Source of the DNA: Calcarisporiella thermophila CBS 279.70
Lineage: Eukaryota; Calcarisporiellomycota
Direction of reading: 5' to 3'
Assembly (NCBI RefSeq): GCF_041956535.1
Contig: NW_027192229.1
Coordinates: 26,830-90,829 of the forward strand
DNA length: 64,000 nt
Shown: one piece after another, positions 58,631 through 64,000 of the stretch
Layout: every line of letters starts with the position of its first letter
Numbering within the stretch: the stretch's first letter is position 1
The notes under the pieces: model-generated
Seen by the model: only the letters and a program-made list of their open reading frames with translations
Told to the model about the DNA's origin: nothing
Database searches by the model: none
Translations under genes and position numbers: made by a program

Positions 58631-60317
58631 CTAATCTTCCTCTTCTTCATCCTCGTCCTCATCCTCCTCTTCGTCCGCGGAGTCCTCCTGTGTCCGGGAG
58701 AAGTACCGAGCAAAATCGTATGCGTCATCTTCATCGCTCTCCATATCATCCACTGTGGTTTCTGCCTGTTTCTGTTTCTTGTTTCGAGGCTTTGATTTTG
58801 AGCTGGAAGAAGCGGTCTGAATTGGGACAGCGTCTGGGATCTCCTCGTCCTCATCCTCGTCCTCCTCTTGGAGCTCATCCTCCTCCATCGCATCGTCTTC
58901 GCTTTCCTGCTCTCTATCCTTGGGATCACGGAGCTCAAAGTCGAATTCTTTAGCGCTCTACGTATTCGAAGGTAGAAATATCAATTGATCATTTCACCTA
59001 AAATCAAAGTGGGACCCACTTACCATAGCCAAACACTCGCCGAACTCTTTCTTCCCTAAAAGATTTGATAACACCTCCTCTTCAGCTTGTCTTATTTCGT
59101 CCGAGACTTTCTCGGATTTTTTCCCGGGCTTGGGGGGTGTTGTGTAATACTTCACACTCTTGCTCCATTCTTTTAATATGCTCCGTGCTGCGATTTGGAT
59201 ATCTTGCGAGGGTTGGAGGTGGGCCAAAAGTTCGGGGGTTGAGGAGAAAGTGGGGGCGTTGAAAGCCAGTTGGAGAGCTTCTTTGCTGCAGCGAGAGAAG
59301 AGGGAATCGACTATGATGGAGAGGAAAGAATGGTTAATCAAACATGCGAGCTGCTAATATAGTGCCCAAGAGTAAAGAGATTTACCCAGTGAAACCGCGT
59401 CCTCCACATGCTTGACTTGTCCCCCCCTCAAAATCTCTGCTTCTCCTATGGCACGCACGCTGACCCCCCGTCCTTCGACGACTTCCATTCCCACAGCTTC
59501 CAATTCACGCACCACTGCGGATTTTCCAACATGAACAAGCCCCACCACCCCGACGCACCTCGACCCTCGCAAAGCTACCGCAGTGGTCTCTACTAGGTGG
59601 GTTGGATAAAGGGTGCGAAGATAATTCAGCCAAGACTTGACCACTTCCCGAGGAACAAACTCGATTTTGTTAAGGGCGAAAACGAGCTTCTTTCCCTTCT
59701 CAGTCACCAACCGCTCCACCGCCTTCACACGGGTGCCGAGTGGATCACGTGCATCCAGCACCTCAACCACCACATCCACCTCCTCCCTCTCCAGTAGCTC
59801 TCGCCATTCGATTGTACGCTTCACCCTGGCTCCTTTTCCAGCTGAAGCCGCGGCTACTGCCTTGTCCAATTTCTTCTGCTTCTTCTTTTGCTTTTTCTTC
59901 TCCTGCTGGGCAAATTGACGCTGACGCTCCTCACGCAGGAGCTTCTCGTTGGCCGAGTCCCGTTTGGCTGCTTCTATTTGGGCCAAGAGCTGCTCTTTGT
60001 AGGGATAATTTGCAGGAATTCCAGGATCCTTCTTTTGCTCTGAATTGAAGCAAACAGATGGATTAGTTCATATTATATTCTTTTTACATCATTGACTAAA
60101 GGGAATGAATGAAAAGAGCAGCAACTCACTGTGCTTATGAGGATTCTTTTTGGCTTCTTTGCGTAGCTTGCGATGATGCTCGGCTACTCGCTTTAAGATC
60201 TTGTAGCGCTTGGAAGCGCTCATCCGCTTACTTTTTCCCTCTATTCTCGAGAAAACAAACCATTAGCAGCATTCTCTTTGTGGTTCTACATCGCCAGTGC
60301 TTACTTTTTGGTACCAT
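58631..60317 (-). CDS. Nucleostemin/Grn1-like GTPase homologue with degenerate G motifs
   Basis: Five exons (60317-60305, 60240-60130, 60039-59386, 59310-59024, 58957-58631) give 463 residues; the first is only 13 nt (ATG plus three codons). The N-terminus is the nucleolar basic domain KSKRMSASKRYKILKRVAEHHRKLRKEAKKN typical of nucleostemin/GNL3/Grn1. A coiled, Lys-rich region follows. The circularly permuted GTPase order is visible: DARDPLG at 137-143, NKIE at 165-168 (NKxD expected) and GLVHVGKSA at 208-216 (P-loop, G-x-P-N-V-GKS expected). No G3 DxPG appears after it: the stretch to 257 reads VVEGRGVSVRAIGEAEILRGGQ. The C-terminal part has the family YYTTPP element and an Asp/Glu-rich tail. 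Family members act in 60S subunit assembly. Retained nucleolar region but altered G motifs suggest weakened or lost GTPase function. Head to head with MTG1. Confidence 0.88.
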
Positions 60318-60493
60318 AGTTCTTACGATTCAGTCTACGATAAAGGGGAAAGAGGAGGTTGAATCAATGACCAAATTAATATTTGGTAGTAAACAAAGAT
60401 CAAGCAGTCACCGATTCAGCACAGTCACTTTGCCTCCTCTATTAAGGATTCATGATTGAATAGGAACGGTTAGAGTTAATAGAGCCATTGTGA
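60318..60493. promoter_or_regulatory. Bidirectional promoter between two ribosome-biogenesis GTPase genes
   Basis: Only 176 bp separate the ATGs of the nucleostemin-like gene (minus) and MTG1 (plus), so both must be driven from this segment. Confidence 0.6.
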
Positions 60494-61855
60494 ATGTCCA
60501 TATCACGAGCGCCTCTCAATCTAAGAACCCATTTTCACTATGACAGAACCATTAACTGGTTCCCTGGTCATATGGCACGAGGCCTACGCCAGATCGGGGA
60601 ACAGCTTCACTCGGTTGATCTGCTTGTCGAAGCAAGAGATGCTAGGATATCCTTTTTGCCATAAAATGGGTTGAGAAATGAATTTGGTTTTTTATGGAGA
60701 TTAGAAATCATTCTAATTTTCAAACTTTTGGATCCTTAACTCCCCCTGCCCTGTTTACATCCCATTATCAAGCGTCAATCACAATTTTGAAAAGCTCGTC
60801 CAAGGGAAGGATCGTCTCATAGTATACAATAAGGCAGATCTCGCAGATCCCACTTATGAACCTGTAAATATTGCTTCACCGTTGGGCTTTGTTTCGGCTA
60901 TACCCATTTATTGGCATTATTAACGAAGATTGCGATTTGACCTAACTAGATAGTAAAGCAGGCATTTGCAAAATATCTCGGGCAGAAAGTGCTCTTCACG
61001 AACGCAGATGCAAGTGTCAACGTGCGAAAGATTATCGAGCATGCAGCGAGTGCGTTCTCCATTGAAGCTTATAACAATTTTAGTCGCTTATCTCGCTCAA
61101 CCGATGTTCTTTTTTTTTTAACAGATAAGGCGAGAAATGATCCACTTCGATTCCCCTATGTCACCGTCATGGTGGTTGGCCTCCCCAATGTCGGTAAATC
61201 CTCGCTCATTAATGCAATGCGTCGCCTTGGCGTCGGCCGTGGAAAGGCTGCCCCGACTTCCCCACTTCCGGGATATACACGGTCGGTGACTGGCAGGGTC
61301 AAGGTCTTCGAGGATCCAAGAGTCTACCTGGTGGATACCCCGGGCGTGATGATGCCATACGTGGAAGACCCAATGGTGGGGCTGAAAATGGCTGTGACGG
61401 GAGGAATAGGCGAGCGGGCGACAGACGAGTCACTCCTCGCAGACTATTTGTTGTGGAGGTTGAATCAATTCGAAAACTACAGGTATTAGGGCTAGTTGTG
61501 AATGGCTCGTGCAGCTCCAGCTCATCCCTATCTTGCTCTGTGCCATAGTTATATCGACAAGTTGAATTTACCCATCGATCCAACCGATAATCTTGAGGAG
61601 TTTCTTCCTGCTCTTGCCAAGCGGATTGGTGCCATCCGTCGCGGGGGAGAACTCGATCTTTCGGCGGCGGCGCGGTTTTTCCTCCAACAATATCGAGCGG
61701 GCAAATTGGGCCGCCACACATTGGATGACATCCATCCGGCTTGGTTCTCAAGTGCGAAAGTGGGCGTAAGTAGGCGACAAGCAAAGAAGCAGGCGAAGCT
61801 AGAAGAACGAGCGAAGAAGAGAAAAGAAACCCCACTCACTGTACATAAACTCTAG
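60494..61855 (+). CDS. MTG1: Mitochondrial ribosome assembly GTPase MTG1
   Basis: Five exons (60494-60646, 60759-60863, 60950-61049, 61125-61482, 61549-61855) give 340 residues. This is a circularly permuted YlqF/MTG1 GTPase: [15 protein letters not shown] at the start, [12 protein letters not shown] (G5), VYNKADL (G4), [13 protein letters not shown] (P-loop G1) and VDTPGVM (G3), then the RNA-binding-like C-terminal helical domain ending in basic [19 protein letters not shown]. Yeast and human MTG1 assist large-subunit assembly in mitochondria and associate with the inner membrane. The first intron is an AT-AC U12-type (see its entry); removing it rebuilds DAR-IPLSS exactly. Intron 3 (61050-61124) is inferred from a strong polypyrimidine tract, though the frame also stays open through it. 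Divergent from the nucleostemin-like gene. Confidence 0.94.
60647..60758 (+). other. U12-type AT-AC intron of MTG1
   Basis: The 112-nt intron starts ATATCCTTTTT and ends TTTAC, with TCCTTAAC at 60733-60740 as branch-site, about 19 nt before the 3' end. All three match the minor-spliceosome consensus, and no GT-AG pair in the interval restores the frame. It splits DAR and IPLSS in phase 0, rebuilding the conserved G5 motif. Confidence 0.92.
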
Positions 61856-63364
61856 TGTATATTTAATAAAACATCACGGGGTTTTTTTTTCGCTCTCTTC
61901 ATTTCCTCTTTAAGGCTCCTTGGCTAAAGCCCAATACCACACCCGGCTCATGCTCTGGTTTATTTCGCGCTTCAAGTCAATGCGCACCTTAAGCAGAAAT
62001 CTATGCGCCACCCTTAAACTTATACATGGATATCGATGTTTTATTTGGAGTCTTCATTCTTTGGACCGACTTCTCACAACTCCCTTTCACCAAGTTCTTA
62101 GATTCCAAAGAGTGCTGAATATGAGAAATGACGGTCATCCCGGGCCAAAAATTTAAACACTGGGAGAAGCTGGTAGCATCATTATGTAAGGTCCAGGCTT
62201 ATTCCAAGAGTTCATTAAGATCCCAGCCTTAATTTTAAACTAAATCGATGTTTCTTTCAAGGAAGGTTTAGGGCATTGCTTAGGAGAGTTTAAACTAAAA
62301 GAATGCCTTGGCCTATCAACTGCACATGTTATTTTTCAGTAAGATCGCCTAGCTTCATCTATCTTGCTAGATAACTGATTCGTGTAACATCACTGAAATC
62401 ACTAGAAAATGAGATGATTCCCATATGCGATCATATGGCACATGAATAGAAATGGAAATTCTACAATTGACTTAAAACTTCATATATATCCTCACACAGT
62501 TGTCAAAATGTTGGATATCAACAGTTGATAATGGAGATATGCAGCCTGCCCTAGGTGCTCTAAAACTCAGGGGCTGCGAAATCAGCAGTTCGAAGCAGTT
62601 CGAAAACGAGCTTTGGCCAGGAGATAACCATTTTCCTGTGAAACCCTTCCTCTCCTCACTCTAAAGCAAGAGTATAAAGCTAAAAGCCTCGGAGGCGCCG
62701 TGAAGACTTTCCCAACCGTCGTGCTTTTTGCCTGCTCTAGCCATAAACATGTTTTATTCTTCTGAATTGTTTCCCCTTCATTCTTTCCCATGCCTTATAT
62801 GAAATATTTTTAGCCAGGCATGAGCGTATAAACTGATGGAATCTGACTCGATCTGAGCAGTAATATAATCCTGAGTGGAGAATACGGTTTCAACGCCTCT
62901 ATGGCTGAAAAACCTCGATCTAATATTGTTCAGGGGGTTTGAACATGCTTAACGCTGGCTTGCTAAAGTTTCATCAACCCTAGAATGGGAAAGTGTTGAC
63001 TCCTGCACAGATTGCTTTTCTTTGGACCCATCGCTTGACCTGAAGATATCTCGAAACAATCTCTGTGAAAGTTGAGAAAAGCAGGCGCTATGGTGTATGC
63101 TTGTTGTAGATGATGGCTATTCGTAAATGGAAAATATTATATGAATTATCTTCACGATGCATTTTAGTTTGCTGTAAGCCATGCATCCATCTCAATTACA
63201 CTTGGAAAATCCCTTCTTCCTCTCTCCGGGACTAAGATTTAAATTCAAAGTGCGTCTTGAATCAGGTTAGGTTATAGAGTGGCTTGGGGCATTTCAAATT
63301 TGTTTGTCCTCGAAAAAGTTCAAAGGTGCTCCAGCGATCTAAAGCGGTTTCCAAAGGATTCATC
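61856..63364. other. Intergenic DNA without a supported gene
   Basis: About 1.5 kb between MTG1 and PRP19. Frames at 61920-62156 (plus) and 62582-62791 (minus) are short and without recognisable features. A perfect 7-bp inverted repeat CCATATG/CATATGG with a 4-nt gap occurs near 62422-62439. The stretch near 62585-62605 contains a short tandem of GCAGTTCGAA. Nothing suggests a mobile element. Confidence 0.5.
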
Positions 63365-63978
63365 ATGTTTTGCGCAAGTATGTGACTCGATCGCTTTACT
63401 GTTCCTTTGAAAAGGGTGGCACGATCCATTTGACTGACCCCATTACTTTATTGTTTTTTTTATTGCTACTTTAGTCTCAGGAGAGGCACCAGAGCACCCA
63501 GTCATCTCCAAAAAATCGGGTCAGATTTTCGAGCGAAGATTGATCCTCAAGTACATTGCAGAGAACGGACAAGATCCCATTACCCATGAGGAGCTCACGG
63601 AAGAGGATCTGGTGGACGTCAAGACGTGTAAGAGATCACCCCCTCCCTCATTTTCCCGCACCTTCGCGATGGATTGTTTTTAGATAACTAACGGTCGATT
63701 CTCTTCATCTTTTCTTTGCCATGGTAGCGCAAAAGGGTGCCCAGCCTCGCCCTCCTAACCTGACCTCGGTTCCTGCCCTTCTCTCCACTTTTCACGACGA
63801 GTGGGATAAACTAATGCTGGAAACCTTCAAGCTTAAGCAGGAACATGCGCAACTTCGCCAGGAGCTGAGCCAGGCTCTCTATCAGTACGATGCCGCAACA
63901 CGTGTCATTGCGCGATTGATGAAGGAACGTGATGAAGCACGAGAGGCTCTTGCGAATTTGCAAGCCAACTCGTCCTAA
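63365..63978 (+). CDS. PRP19: PRP19 U-box/coiled-coil N-terminal part (may be incomplete at the window edge)
   Basis: Exons 63365-63377, 63475-63627 and 63728-63978 join in frame to 138 residues. The U-box is [54 protein letters not shown], the E3 ligase domain of Prp19 in the NTC spliceosome complex. [24 protein letters not shown] and the coiled coil [43 protein letters not shown] follow and match the tetramerisation helix of the family. The frame stops at TAA after NLQANSS, and no WD40 repeats are seen; yeast and human Prp19 have seven more at the C-terminus. Either an intron begins just before the stop (a GC donor GCAAGC lies at 63957-63962) and the WD40 part lies beyond the window, or the gene is truncated. 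Two splice joints are required to link the first ATG. Confidence 0.86.
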
Positions 63979-64000
63979 TCTTTGTTAATTTTTCGAGCGT

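Noticed and set aside
61050-61124. In-frame continuation of MTG1 through this segment instead of an intron
   Set aside because: The frame is open, but the segment ends in a strong polypyrimidine tract plus AACAG, and its translation inserts about 25 residues at a place where the family has none. Retention cannot be fully excluded.
61299-61835. 178-codon antisense frame over MTG1 exons 4 and 5
   Set aside because: The sense strand encodes conserved GTPase sequence, so the antisense frame is incidental.

Overview
The window reads as nuclear DNA of a fungus. Genes carry short spliceosomal introns of roughly 50-150 nt, intergenic DNA is AT-rich, and several genes have typical fungal forms: KIN1 kinase with a KA1 tail, an F-box/Sec10-type recyclin, YOS1, a GPR1/FUN34/YaaH transporter and RPB1 with a long consensus CTD. 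One gene contains what looks like a textbook U12-type AT-AC intron. Minor-class splicing is known from some early-diverging fungi and absent from Dikarya, so I favour an early-diverging lineage. I cannot name the genus.

The left part (1 to about 34 kb) is sparse, with gene-free gaps of 0.4-2.3 kb. Its genes are mostly transport, detoxification and accessory functions: a small secreted crystallin-like protein, an MFS drug transporter, an ornithine decarboxylase broken by an in-frame stop, a GST, an AS3MT-type arsenite methyltransferase, two paralogous VOC/glyoxalase proteins, an HD-domain hydrolase, a 2-oxoglutarate oxygenase, a DJ-1/Hsp31-like protein, a GT47 exostosin-like enzyme, a YaaH-family transporter, a 700-residue protein I do not recognise, a bacterial-type glycine-betaine-binding domain protein, and a Ser/Thr-rich secreted protein.

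The right part (about 35 to 64 kb) is denser and mainly housekeeping: RPB1, YOS1, recyclin (RCY1-like), two tandem GNAT acetyltransferases, KIN1, a multi-exon bacterial-type N6-adenine DNA methyltransferase-like gene, an LRRC40-like leucine-rich-repeat protein, a nucleostemin-like GTPase, the mitochondrial ribosome GTPase MTG1, and the 5' part of PRP19. The two ribosome-assembly GTPases are head to head across 176 bp.

The most notable items are the intron-bearing HsdM/Eco57I-type DNA methyltransferase, the cytosolic periplasmic-binding-type protein with no ABC partner, the U12-type intron in MTG1, the freshly broken ODC gene, the nucleostemin homologue lacking a recognisable G3 motif, and a promoter block shared by the two VOC paralogues. 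All gene models were spliced by hand from reading-frame continuity and family conservation. No alignment or database search was run.
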